Of a DNA stretch of 64,000 nucleotides, positions 33,763 through 46,196 are shown piece by piece. The notes beneath the pieces were generated by a model that did not search any database, had not been told where the DNA came from, and was given only the letters and a program-made list of their open reading frames with translations. The stretch comes from Pachyseris speciosa (taxonomy: Eukaryota > Cnidaria > Anthozoa > Scleractinia > Pachyseridae), in the NCBI GenBank assembly GCA_016490735.1, contig JAEMWC010000239.1, positions 546,001 through 610,000 of the forward strand. Reading direction: 5' to 3'. Made by a program: the position numbers and the translations under genes. Position 1 is the stretch's first letter. The number at the start of each line of letters is the position of its first letter.

Positions 33763-34605
33763 GCATCAACGATACTCTGAAGTCCGTACTCGGTACATCC
33801 AGGTGTCCATGAATATCCGACTTAAAATCTGGGTTTGACAACTGAATAGAAAATAGAGTTCAACTTTTGGAAAATTCCACTGTATTTCATTTACTAAGAC
33901 GAATTCTATTTAATTTAGATATTAAAGCGACGCATCTTTTTTGAATTAATGGTGTTTAAAAAAAAGCTACCATTGCGCTTGTCCCGGGTGGCTAGATGTA
34001 TTGAGGGGTATTTAGGGGGTATTAACACATGATATGCTAGTTGCTTGGCAACGAGCGAAAGAACAACACGGGCACTTCACACTTTTACCTTTCAAAGCAA
34101 CAAGATAGAGATAATAATAACTGTACTAATAGAAAGACCTTTTCTTAATTGCAAATCACTGAAATGATCATCAAACAGTTCAAATTCTTATCTCTGGCAT
34201 ATTCAGTATTATCGCTGTTAGAGAGATGTTTCAAATAAGTGTCGTAAAGCCAAAACAACGAACCAAAAGGAAGTCGAAGCAATTACTTGTAACGGGTTTC
34301 AAGAGCAAAAAGTCAGTGCTCTTAGTGTTTCACGGTTATTAGATAAGTATAAAAAAGGGATAGCTTCAGAATAATAGGCTTTAGAATGCAACCATCAAAG
34401 TGCAGGATAACACAAAAAATTCAGCCGCTATGACTCGTCTCTTTATTACTTTTTCATTGCTAAACAAACTACAAATTGATATGCTATCCACATAGCTGAA
34501 AATCTGTTCTTTAGGGAGCGTCATATTTATGGGAAATAGAAGGCTTGATTTTATCCAAGAAAAACCACTGTTCTCCTGTCAGGTACACGGTTAGTTAGCT
34601 AGTCA

Positions 34606-34658
34606 GTCAGTCCGTGCGTCCGCACGCCCGTCCGCACGCCCGTCCGCACGCCCGTCCA
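34606..34658. repeat. GC-rich 12-bp minisatellite
   Basis: Tandem CGTCCGCACGCC units (about four) after a short CAGT run and before a GAGT run. It stands out against the AT-rich surroundings. Confidence 0.75.
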
Positions 34659-35184
34659 TAAATGAGTCAGTGAGTGAGTGAGTCATATTGGGGCGCAATT
34701 CACACCAGTAGGGCTTCTTTGGTCTCTCCTGTCGCTGGCTTCATTGATCAATGGTCGACATGTCAAATACCTACATATTTGGACGCCCCCTCTTTGAAGC
34801 CAATTGTCTTTGCATACCCCCTTCCCACCCATTACTACTCCATTAACATTGATCGGTCGCTCAAGTTTAAACTTCCTAACGCATTTTCTTTGAGAGTTTT
34901 TCGAAATTCTTACGACATTTAAGCAGTGTGTGGGACAATCGAAAACAAGTTGCAGGTTTGGTTTCCACAAATTGTTTTCACTGGCTTACGAGATATGATT
35001 CTCTCGTGTATACGTAAACAAACTAAGCAAAATTACCGGTATAGTTAATTGATTATTAGGGTAATGATTGAACTCATTGCTGGCCTAACACACGATGGTT
35101 CAGTAACTTAGGAAGAACGTTTACATCAGGTACTGGATGATGTATACCAGCAAGTACAATGACTGATAAACAAGTATTGAACTT

Positions 35185-35400
35185 TTGAACCTGGGTGTTT
35201 TCAATTTTATTTCCTATGCTCTCAAATTCCTAGTTATTTTTCAATTTACGAGTGCGGGATATAATTCCCGTTATATTGGTGAGACCTTTCGCCATTTCTC
35301 AACAGGGATTCAAAGGAGTACTTTAACTGATAAAAATTCACGTTTTAAAGTTTCAACTCTACCACAACAGTCAACATACTAAAAAGAAAGAAAGCTAATT
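35185..35400 (+). mobile_element. Penelope-like element remnant (GIY-YIG endonuclease)
   Basis: A short plus frame contains SRYIGETFRHFSTGIQ followed by DKNSRF, which matches the GIY-YIG endonuclease tail of Penelope-like retroelements (YIGET...R...DKNS). It ends soon after and no reverse transcriptase part is nearby. Confidence 0.5.
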
Positions 35401-35605
35401 ATAATTGAACTGAACACCCAACACTCTTCTATTTCAGCAACCGTTAACGTAGTTGCTAGTATCATCCAGTACCTGACACCTTGTAATGGTTTTTGGTATC
35501 ACGCAGAACCAGATACAATGTAACAGTCTTTTAACGTCTTCTGAAGCCATTCCTTTTATGAAAGGGGGCAAGTTTCTAAAGAAACTATGGTGCTGCGTCG
35601 GTGGG

Positions 35606-35772
35606 GGAGTGAGACACGAAAATTTGGTTTATCAACGGAGTTGATAATGTTAATTGACCACCGTACAGGGATTCAAAAACCTGACGTTTCGAGCGTTAGC
35701 TCTTCATCAGAGTACAGTGGTCAATTTACATTATCAACTCCGTTGATAAACCAAATTTTCGTGTTTCACTCC
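35606..35772. mobile_element. Foldback MITE
   Basis: 167 bp with near-perfect inverted arms of about 55 bp (GAGACACGAAAATTTGGTTT, then ATCAACGGAGTTGAT, itself a palindrome) around a loop of about 55 bp containing GACGTTTCGAGCGTTAGCTC. Non-coding. Confidence 0.75.
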
Positions 35773-36118
35773 TTTTATTACCCTTAATGCCTAGAATGTA
35801 ACTTTGATCGATTTTTGTCTTTTGTTTATAGATATGTACTAGATAAAATATGAGCGTGAGATCTGTATGGGCATTTACAATGGCGTTTACAGAACTCACT
35901 TGTGAAATGAAATAATGGATTGTGATTGTCATGATAAGCAGTAGAGAACTGTATCAAAAGTTAATGCATATCAATTAGCTGAGGAGGACTTTGTATCAAA
36001 CGTTAATGCAGCAGTTGATTTGTATTGGGGTTTATAGAGGTCTACATATGACTCAAACACTACCCATAGTTTGGACATAACTCTTATGAATCATTAATGA
36101 ATTTTACAAGTAGATTAT

Positions 36119-36240
36119 ACAGTCGAACCTCCCTTTGCGACTGCCTCTCGTAAGCGACCACCTCCCGTAAGCGACATCTTACCTAATGCTTTACATTTAG
36201 AGTTGTCGCTTACGAGAAGTTCGACGCTATGTTGTCGTGT
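36119..36240. repeat. Fragment of a pogo-like TIR repeat
   Basis: Begins CAGTCGAACCTCCC, repeats CGTAAGCGAC in both orientations and ends near CGAGAAGTTCGAC. Resembles CAGTNGAACC pogo-group ends, but the right boundary is unclear. Confidence 0.4.
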
Positions 36241-36422
36241 ACATGTCTTCCCACTTAGAATAAACAGAATTTGACATAAATGGTACCGAAAGATGTCTTT
36301 TTGTTTTTTTAATTTTTTTGTCTTAAGCAAAAAAGTCTCTAATTTGTATCACATCTCCAAACAACGCTTTCATCGTCTCTTCATCCATCTTTAGCATTGC
36401 GAATTCCTGTTTCCTTTTTGTG

Positions 36423-39380
36423 TCACCACTTGAGAAGTCCTCGCAGGAGATTACGTCTCGAAGTTGGCTTACGGATTTCTTCCAGCTCACGTATTACGTC
36501 ACTCACAGGGGGGCGTGCGTCTGGGTTCCTTTGAACACATCGCCGAATGAGCCCTCGTGAAATAACAGCAACTCGGCTTATCTGATTGTGGAGCCTTTGG
36601 GGATCCGGTAATTCTCCTATGCACATTTCACACATTAGCACTCCAAAACTATACACATCAACCTGATGGAATGGAAAAAAGCGTTAGTTGTATTAGATTT
36701 CTCGGTTCAGGCCTTGATCAGTGTGGCTGGGTTTGGTTTCCAGGTCTTTCCAGCATTTATACTTAGATAAAACAATACTAAAACCCGTGTTTTCGAAAAG
36801 TTAAGGTGGATATGAAACTCCTACTACTCTTCTTTTTTTAAACTTTCCAAAATAGGGATCACCTCGCTTGTCCTTGAGTTATCATCACTTTAAACAAAAA
36901 TGAGGGTTTCTCAGACACATTCTAATTCTATGGTAACCTGTAAAGTGACAACCTTGTTTACCAATGATTGGAAGATTTTCCATGGTGTCCAGATACACTG
37001 TTTTATCGGCCTCTACATAGATATCGTTTTGTACCCTCTAGACCAAATTAAAAAAAATATTTAGTCTACCTTCGGTGACTGCTGAGAAGTGAGGGCCTCG
37101 GGAGCGGCATAAATCATCGCCCCCGGGTTTGCTGTCATTTGCTGGCGCATAAAATTCGCAGCTCCGTAGTCAGACAGCTTTGCTCTCCAAGATCCTTCCC
37201 GTTTCCACAGTAGCACGTTAGCACTGCTGATGTCTCGATGCATGATGGGGATTGGTTTACTAAGATGAAGGTAGTTTAAAGCTTTCGCGACATCTAGAGC
37301 AATGATGAATATTTCGTCCTGACTTAATCGGCGCTCAGACATTAAATTTCGTAAACTCGTGTCAAGTAATTCGGTCACAAACAAGGGACTGCTGTCGCGG
37401 TCGCTTGCAGCACCGATAAATTGTAAGAGATTTGGATGGCGACAACGTGACGCGATGCTCATTTCTCGTTCAAATAGTCTGCGATTGTGATCAGAAAGAA
37501 TGAGCGAGTGAATTTCTTTAACAGCAACTTGGCATCCACGAAAAGTTCCCTCGCGAACATGACCCCAGGCTCCTCGTCCCAAAATTTTTTCGCCCAAAAC
37601 AACCTCCTCGCGCTGGATGATCCAGTCACGTGACTCAGTCACTGCTTCTCTGGCTGCCACGACATCTGATCTTAGTTGTCTTATAGTGGATAAGTATCTT
37701 TCTCTTTCTTCGTCCATGCGAAGTTCCAAACTCCTCACACGGTCTTGCAATCTTGTCTTCAGCCGGTTATCTTCTTCCAACCGAAGCCGTAGCTCTCCGA
37801 TTAAGTTCTGTTTGGTTTGAATATCTCTTTGGCGAGATTGGCTTTTCAGCTCTTCACCCTCCAATCTTTCTTCGAGGTCGTAAATTCTCCCCATGAGGTC
37901 ATCACAGTGACTTCTCACTCGGCCTGACACCAACTCCGCGTCAGTTCTCGCGTGTTGCTCTTCTTCCAAGGCCCTCTGTAGTTCTTCGATAGTTCTATCC
38001 CTTTCCACGATGGTCTTTTGCATCTGCGCAAGCTCTCCGTCCATTGCAATTCTCGTTTTCTGCTCTTCTTCTAAACTTTTCTGCAAGTTGTCTGAAAGAA
38101 TTTCTTTGTTCCTTAATTCTTCCCCTATCCTCTCCCGCAAACTTAGTTCATCGTTGAGTTTTCTACGCACACTTCGTAATGTTTCTTCTTGTTGCTTCCA
38201 AGAGGTTCTTACGGTGCTCAGTTCCTCATTAACCGCATTTTTTGCTTTCTCTTCTTCCCCAGTGTTTTCTCTAGTTCTCTTATAACGCTTTCCTTGTCAT
38301 AGAGTCTTTCTTCCAGTTTAGAGCAAGCAATGTTTGCTTCGTTCAATTGCGCGTTCACTAATGTCTTCTTACTTTGCTCTTCCACTAACATTTTCCGTAC
38401 TTCTTCCAAAATCCTTTTATTGTGTATCAATTCCTCCTCCACCCTTGCTCGCGCTTGTTGCTCTTTGTTTACAATGTCCTGCAAATTACTTATCAAAGCA
38501 TTTTCCATTTCTCTTAATTCCTGCTTTTTTATGCTCCGTCTTTGTTTTTCTTCGTCAAGAGCTTCACGCATCCGCATCAGATCGCTTTCTACCTGACGCC
38601 AATTGAGGTTTGCTTCGCTGTGTTGTTCAAGTGGCTTAGGATCCTGCTTCACCATCGTAGGCCGATTATCCGGTTTCACAAATCCAGTGTGTGTTGCTGC
38701 AAGCCCTTGATCGGATCCAGGTGATTCGATTTCTGCATTTGGCCGTGTTTCCTTTCCTTGGTTAACAACTTTCCTTCGATTTCCTTCTTTGGCCGCTTCC
38801 TGGAAGGAAAAATGTGTCTCTCAACGTGACAGATATTGCGTGACTTTTTTTTGCTTTTGTGGTATAGCTTCATGATCAGTGACACACCACCTTTGCATTC
38901 CCCAACCCCAAGAAAGTATATGAAAGAGAAAGAGAAAAAGGAGACACTTGTCCATCACATGACGAAACGAAAAGGCATCGAGTAAGTCACAGTAAAGTCA
39001 TAAACGTGTATGCATCGAACCAACCAGAAAGTAAGATCTAATCTAGTCGGGGTCAACATTTTTATAACCAAACAATGTCATCCCGTTATATCTTTATAGA
39101 TTAGACTGATTAGAAGTCCCTTTTTCTCGTAGGTACATTTGAGTAACGAAGTTTGTTTCAACTGTTTGTTAGACTTATTCTTTTACATAATCAGGCTTTA
39201 AGATTAAGATTAAGTTAAACGTGATTATCACAGTATACATATCACAAAGCCGCCCGACGTAAATTAGAGAATTTAATGTCTTTTACAATTTTCTCATCAT
39301 AGTAGAGGAGAGCGATGGCGCAGTGGTGAGAGCACTCGCCTTCCACCAATCTGGCCCGGGTTCGACGTCATATGTGGGTT

Positions 39381-39424
<44 letters not shown>

Positions 39425-40496
39425 CGGGTTCTCCGGTTTTCCGCTCTCCTCAAAGACCAACACTTCTTAATTCCAATTCGATCCGGAATGCTCGGACGTT
39501 TAATACATGAGCCCCGGGCTCGGGAGATTGGGCAACTACTCCCCAAACTATCGAGCTTAAATAAAATGATTTGATTTTGATTTGATTTGATTTTGATGGA
39601 CCTAGTATGCGGACTCTTTGACAGATGAACGAACCGCGGATTATATAATATTCTTCACTTGGGGCCCATTTCTCGAAAGTCCCAGTATCTTAACGGGCCT
39701 GAAACCATATTTCACGCAAAATCCAAATCTCAAGAAAAGGGTAGCTTCTGACCTCTAATGAAGTCCAGTTTGTTTCTTTGCCTGATAACTTTCGACTAAA
39801 GTTTACTGCATTATTTTCAAAGCTTTTAAAACTTCCATTTGGAATGGAAAACAAAACAGCTTAACGGCGGACCCGGTAATTACCGGGAGCTTCGAGAAAC
39901 GGGCCCCTGGCGGTTGTTCGAAAGCCGATTAACGCTAACCTACGATTAGAGCCAAACACAGTCTTTATCTTCCAAATTGAGAATGTTTTTAAAAGCCAAT
40001 ATTATGTTCAGGGTAAAGTTAAGTCCAAGTCCAATATCTTCATTGAATAGTAACGAAATTGGGGTCAACGTTTACGTTTCTGAACAACTGGGCCCTGTAG
40101 GTTAGCTCTGCATGCTACGAAGTTCATGCACGACGCGCAAAGCCTAAATATGCAAACAGCATTAGTGCTCAATATAAGAAAACTGTTGCGGAATTCGATT
40201 CCAAAGAATTCAAAACAAACAATGTTAGTTTTTGGCATTTTCAAACAACGACCATTATGTATTTGAGAATAACCAAGAAAATGACTTTTCCCAGATCAAA
40301 ACAAATAGTAAAGTTAAACTTTACTTGTTTACACATGAAAGTCTGAGATCTGTGATCCCCAAAGTTCAAGTATTAGATTAAAAAACAAACCTAAAAAGAA
40401 TGTCTTCAGCTTTCTTTTGCCACCACAAGCATCTGCTCATCTTACAGTGTACATTCCTTTGTCTCATATGCATCCATGGTTCACATGGAGCATATC

Positions 40497-40551
<55 letters not shown>

Positions 40552-42019
40552 TTCAATTGTTTATATCATTGCAATTTTTCCAACTTTACCTTACAAGGTT
40601 CCTTCAGCTCCTTTGGAATGAGTGGCTGAACAACAATGCTTGACCCTTTAGGTACAGGAGGATGGTGCAGTGTTTTAACCATGGCTGGTGGAATAACAAC
40701 AAAACTGTTTTAAAAAGGTGTATAGGATGAAGTCCAGATTAAAAGTAATAAATTCGGTAATCAATATGACTTCCTTTGGGCATAATCGAGGGTCCCCCAG
40801 GGGGGGTCTGTGTTCCCGTGTTCCCTTCAAAATTTTTACGCTGTTCCCTTGTTCCTGTCCAAAATTACACCTTGTTCCCTTGTTACCCTTTCAAGATTAA
40901 ATTTTATCTCTTATTCATTGCATATACGTCCTAATTAACGAATCTGAACAAAACAAAATAACTGATTGAAGGTCTACAGTGTTGCTGATAAAATTTTGAT
41001 CATTATTTCTGTGATATTTTTGACTTTGTGAGAGTATTTCGTAACAAAAATTAAAACAAATCGTAATAGACACGAAAGATGGCAACAAAAACTTGCCAAA
41101 GAAATCAGAAAACAGCAGAAAATCTTCTGTTGGAAATCAACAGTTCACTCAACACTAGTCTCGTCTCAGATATCTTTTATTCGTTACAAAGCTCACAAAA
41201 TTCTCGACCGTCACCGAACACGTTTTTTTCTCGACTCTCTCTTTGCGGATCAATCCTCATTGTCCATGTATTCTATGTTCACGTGATCAACTTGTCGCTC
41301 AAACTTACTTACATTAATCTGCTGGTTGTCAATTACTACCACGATCCTTGTCACGATATGAATTTCCTGTTTTTCAAGTTTCACGCAACCATGAGTAACG
41401 CAACTATGAATCTTCAACACCTCTATCACCCCCACGTTTATGTAAAAAACGTAGGGCCTTGTAATTTTTTGTGTTTGTCCCCCTGTTCCCTAACCTATTT
41501 GATGTTCCCTTGTTCCCTACGATTTTTTTGCTTTGTTCCCGTGTTCCCATTGCCAAATTTCCCGTGTTCCCTTGTTCCCCCAAAACCCCTGGGGGACCCT
41601 CATAATCTCAGGCAGGAAGTAGAAAATAATCGTGGTACAGGCCTCAGGTGTGCAAGTATAGCAGTTATCACAAACTTTTTCTGCACTACGATTGTCAACA
41701 GCTACCGGGGTATATCAAATAATAAAGTGAACAATAAATATATGAAAGCATCGAACGTTCTAGCAGACGTATCAGCAGGTATTAATACATGAGACAAACC
41801 TTCCTTGGTCTCGAAAGTAACAACTGCAGTGCCTTTCTCTGGTATGTGTACATGATCGATTTCTCCTCCGAGACCTTTCTTTAACAAATAAATTGCAACT
41901 GTTTCAGCCGTAGTCTGCAGAGGAAAGTTGGAAACCACAACGCTTCTTCCCGCTTGATCCACAGTCAGCGACTTCAATATCGGGTCACGAGATAGCTCAA
42001 GTTCGTGTTCGCTTGCCAT
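36423..42019 (-). CDS. RRM - coiled-coil - TKL-like protein kinase, copy B (1-bp frameshift)
   Basis: Exons: 42019-41800, 40684-40590, 38799-37070 and 36662-36423. Splice phases are 1, 0, 0 and the last exon continues KVDVYSFGVLMCEM directly. Residues 1-105 are a PARP14-like RRM, about 130-490 a coiled coil, about 500-755 a kinase domain. Kinase motifs: GRGAWG, VAVKEIH, MHRDISSANVLL, SDYG in place of DFG, APE, and NPDARPP in the last exon. Catalytic Lys and both Asp are present, so activity is possible. Relative to copy A one base is missing near 38262 (A TCCTCCAATG, B TCCCCAGTG), which shifts the frame in the coiled coil and stops soon after; the downstream kinase frame (from at least 38170) stays open. 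Without the lesion the protein would be about 761 aa. Confidence 0.75.
39307..39598 (+). mobile_element. tRNA-derived SINE (copy B)
   Basis: Counterpart of 2184-2474 with the same A and B boxes (GATGGCGCAGTGGTGAGAG, GGGTTCGA) and TTTGATTTTGA tail. Confidence 0.8.
39659..39908. mobile_element. MITE with GGGCCC TIRs (copy B)
   Basis: Counterpart of 2538-2790, with small indels near its right arm. Confidence 0.6.
40498..40550. repeat. (GT)n followed by poly-G
   Basis: About 16 GT units then a run of about 17 G. Copy A has only a short G run here and lacks about 360 bp to the left. The VCVCV reading frames in this place are artefacts. Confidence 0.9.
40788..41601. mobile_element. Non-autonomous element with GAGGGTCCCCC TIRs and GTTCCC repeats, copy-B-specific
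   Basis: 814-bp insertion in intron 1 of the copy B kinase gene. ATAATC flanks both ends (40782-40787, 41602-41607) and occurs once at the uninterrupted copy A site near 3345. TIRs are GAGGGTCCCCCAGGGG. Both ends carry many GTTCCC(T/G)TG units, about 100-150 bp deep. The 237-codon frame across it has no recognisable domain and runs over the element end. A 6-bp duplication and subterminal repeats show a DNA transposon; superfamily unassigned. Confidence 0.8.
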
Positions 42020-42181
42020 GCGGAATTAGAACTGAAAATAACTCAGGAGATCAGCTGAAGAAACCGCCGAATGTCTTTTGATTAGTCATGTGTAATCCTT
42101 TAGATAGTTTTGACAGTTCGTTGAAAATATATACGGAGAAGTAGCCTAAGAAAAATACACAGCAAATAGCAGTCCCTAATT

Positions 42182-42514
42182 ATGCACATGTCATCGGCTT
42201 CCCCGTGGGGTCGACCCCCGGGCCTACCAGGAAGATATGTGGGGGAATACAAGGAGAATGGATGGGATTCTGTGCCCGAGGGTAGGGGTAAATCTTGACA
42301 TTGTTGTATGATCAAAGATTAGGGGGTGGGGGAATTCACAAGTTTGAAAAGGATGTCACGGGGATTTTCAACTGAGAGATACCTCACCCAGGGGTCTTTG
42401 TATTGAGACATTCCCCGACCCCCCGGGGAAATTCCTCAAGTTTGCTTGACTGCTTTTACAATCCCCCTGGTTAGCCCGGGGGTCGACCCCACGGGGAAGC
42501 CGATGTCATGTGCA
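42182..42514. mobile_element. MITE with long GTCGACCCC TIRs (copy B)
   Basis: Counterpart of 3927-4259, ends GCACATGTCATCGGCTTCC and complement. Confidence 0.7.
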
Positions 42515-45114
42515 TTAGTCGCAGCTGAATCGGTCTGAATCACCGTCTGAAGGTCACTCAGTCACGCTAACTACATTTACATTTTTCTGTCACCTTACGG
42601 CCGCACTTTACATACTGTGCTGTAAAATAGGCTCTCCCACCAGAGCACATGGTATTTCTATTGCTTTTGAGGTATTGTAAGAAACTGGAGCCAGTATTGT
42701 CTTCTGTCTTTTGTTTTCTTTGTTTTAAGCCATCTGGACTCCAGCACCTGCATGAGGGAACCGCTTCACTCAAAGTGGGTGTATATCGCTTTTTGGCCTT
42801 AAAATCCAGATCTCTCTAATTTCGCTGTACTTATGGTGGTATGACTGGTTATGGCCTGGATTCAGCAATTTTGCCTAAAACTGAACCAACTCAAAACAAA
42901 AGAAATCAACCATGAATCAGATTGTTTTGTTTCTGTCTTGAGTTTTGGGCAAAAAAATCCTAGGCCAGCTAGCCTTCAAATCACAAAGTAAGTGCAGAAC
43001 TTCATTTCCGACACCATTTCCAGACTATATGCCAAAGTAGAGTGACTTAAGAGATATTTTGGATTTTACTCCTTTCACTTCCAAGGGGTTGCCTTTTGAT
43101 GAGTAAAATCATCTGGCATTAGAGTAAAATCTGTAAAGTCGCTATTGGGAGTGAAAGGGTTGAGGCAAAAAGGTGATGTATCAGGTTCTTAATAACCCCA
43201 GTGAGTACAAGTACTCCTCAGAATTTTTTGGTAGGAGTGATACCTGAGGCTAGTGTCAAGGCTACCCATTTTCAAAGAGAGAATGGGTATCAATTTCTTG
43301 AAAAGTTGGGGTCTTAAAATGGGTATAAAAATCTGTCTGAAGCAGCTTGTTTAGTCATATCGGCAGTGTTAAAGTCACACATGAATGAAAACAACAATTA
43401 ACTGCCTCACAAATACACTTGCAGATGGACGAAATGAACAAATCAAATACCCCATCAAAAAATTATCCAGTACCAGGAAGGGAGTGAATGGGCATTAAGC
43501 AGTCCCTTTTTTTATCAACAATTGCCAAGTGAGAAACAAGAAACAAAAACATGGAAAATTGCTTGCTGCAGAATTAATGCTCAAATCACCATCTTCAGCT
43601 GTGAAATCTAAAGCCCTCCGGCAGTGGAAAATGTCCACTCTTGAGGGCTAACTAGATATATCAAATGTATAGTGTAGACATTTTTGTTTGCTTATGTTTC
43701 CTTGTTTTTCATCATAACTCTCTTCACTCTTTGTTTGGTGATCCCATATATATGGCATAAAGACATGAGGCACTGCCTGTACCCCAAGAAACCGACTAAC
43801 CATTCAGTAAAATTTAGACAATTTATTGCTTGGTTCAAAATACTCTATTCATTCTTTTAAAATTTGAATATTTAATTACTAGGACATTGGGTTATGTTTG
43901 ATATCATGACATGAACATGTAAGATATAATCCACTGGAGAGGTGCGAAAGGAAATTAACTCCCTTTGTGTGCCATCGGAAGCAAACATAGGGGTTCATAC
44001 ACAAACTGTTTTTCCAAGAAATATCCATACCTCACCCAGAGAGAGAGCACTCAGACTAGGCAAGCATTTTTCAAAAATACAGAAACCATTTCGGGCCAGA
44101 GAAGTATTTTTCTAGTCAGTTTTCTATATTAAATGAGCTTTTTGAACAAGCTAGCCTACAGTATTTCTTAATTTCATAGCATGCTTTCTTAATAGATTAT
44201 TAAACATATTACAAATCAAATTTCTGGCTATGAACCAAATATGTGTAAAATAGTTTTTCGGGCCCGAAATGTTTTTGGGAGTTTCAAGAAATGCGTGCCA
44301 GGACCCTCTCCCCAAGCTCAAAGCCCAATTTAACTTCATTATGTTCCTTTAAAGTCTATGGACTTGCAAGGCCCCTCTTCTTCTCAGAGTTTACACAGTA
44401 CTTATGTGTGATGGAGAGGACATGGGGTGGGGGCTGGAGGTGAGGTGATCGACTTAAAAATTTAATTTGTCTGGAACTTCATGCTGCCTTTTGCTAGTTT
44501 TGTACTTTTTATTGATTTGTATGCAACCTGTTGTTTCCCACAAAAAAAAAATTAAAATTAGCCAGCTGCACATCATTTTGCCAGCAAAACATACTCAAGC
44601 ATGTCAAAATATATTACCGGTATATACCTCAGACATTATGAATTAAAATTTCTCTTGTACATATTCTAAATGATTCTTACTGACAATAATTGGGCAATTT
44701 TAACAATGAACAATATCATACTTTGAACTATAAATAAACAGGCACTAATAACATATCAGATTTAAAACAGCTTTAAAATTTGTCATTAGATGAATGTTAC
44801 GTTATTACTGTTTACAGTCATAATTATTGTTGAAATATTTAATGCACTTCCTAGAATGTCATTAATCAAATTAACAACAGAAACATTAAATTAAAATTTG
44901 TTTTAAAGACAAAACTCTTACCGGTACTTGCAAATATATGTATCTACAAAACGAAGAAAACAGAAAAAAAAAACAAAACAAACGAAACAAAAACAAATGT
45001 CTGCAAGCCAGCACACAATCATCCTTGAAACACTTCCACTGATAAGTGTTTTAATGGCTCTAAACAAGGCTGTCAGTAAACCACACAGCACAATGATGCC
45101 CTTAATCCCAAGGA

Positions 45115-45120
45115 TAAATA

Positions 45121-45172
<52 letters not shown>

Positions 45173-45185
45173 CAATAATAATAAT
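45115..45185. repeat. (AAT/GAT)n microsatellite (copy B)
   Basis: Longer than the copy A array, with three GAT units spaced through it. It produces the apparent Asn-rich frame. Confidence 0.9.
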
Positions 45186-45410
45186 TTATTTATATAGCGC
45201 TATTACTATCACTATCCAATGTAAAGAGAAAACTAGTTTATCAAGCTAAGACAAAGTGCTGTAATAAAACAAATATCCTGGTTTGAAGTAGCAGCTAATT
45301 ACTAGTTTGAATAACTCAAGATAGAAATTGGACTTTCTATCATAAATACAAAATGTTGATCACAAAGGTGTACTTTTAAATGGGATGTATTAAACTGCAA
45401 CAGCATAGAG

Positions 45411-45637
45411 CGCTTTTCAATTGAGTGTCGTAAAACCAAAACCAAACCAATATTACTCTGACCAATCACAACAGAAGTAAGCAGTGCAATGAACAAACCA
45501 GAATACAAAGCAATTACATGTAGTCAGTGCAAAGCGCAGGAAAATGCATGTATGCATGATGGCCAATCACAGAGCAATGCAATGCAAAACCGAAGCAAAA
45601 CCAGAATTACTTTCGACACTCAATTGAAAACCACTCT
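45411..45637. mobile_element. MITE with TTTTCAATTGAGTGTCG TIRs (copy B)
   Basis: Counterpart of 8512-8744. Confidence 0.6.
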
Positions 45638-45927
45638 AGTATCATTGGTATGTGCATGTTTACCAGGTCAGGTTCCGGGCTCAAATTAATAGCAAAAGAT
45701 TACCGGTAACTGTCTCCTTTCAACAAATAAAACTAGACACTTTACAACACAAGACTTAAGTATAGAAAATTATATTGAGCACTTAATTGTGCACTTAGGC
45801 TAGCCCTTACTCCTAAATGCTTTAAATGACTAGTAAGTGAACTAACTTCTTTATACTGAAACACTACAACTGGATAAAGCCAGTTGGTGAGGAGCAAAGT
45901 GTAAGAATCCAGCTGATCACTGAGAAA

Positions 45928-46196
45928 CTAATTGAAGGGCTGAAAGCGAAACTATCATATGTGACTTTTTGGTGAACAATAATTGTTCACCAAAAAGCCA
46001 CAAATTATTTTTTGACCCATGTTTTCTAGAAAACTAAGCACGAAAAAGCCAAAAATACAGAGCCATGTTTCTTAAGTATGTCTTAACTAAAACAAAGTCT
46101 ACATGCCAAAATTCAGCCAATCCTGATTATTTGAAATTTCAACGGGCTAAATCGTCACATACAGTACGTAGTTTCTGCTTTTAGCCCTTCAGTTAG
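45928..46196. mobile_element. MITE with internal palindrome (copy B)
   Basis: Counterpart of 9043-9307; the palindrome now has one mismatch (AAAAGCCAC). Confidence 0.6.

Noticed and set aside
37617..38606. Plus-strand frames opposite the copy B kinase
   Set aside because: Same antisense shadow as in copy A.
40400..40629. Frames with a VCVCVCV run
   Set aside because: Product of the (GT)n and poly-G tract.
41079..41792. 237-codon plus-strand frame
   Set aside because: Crosses the right end of a transposon inserted only in copy B, so it cannot be an old gene; no domain seen.
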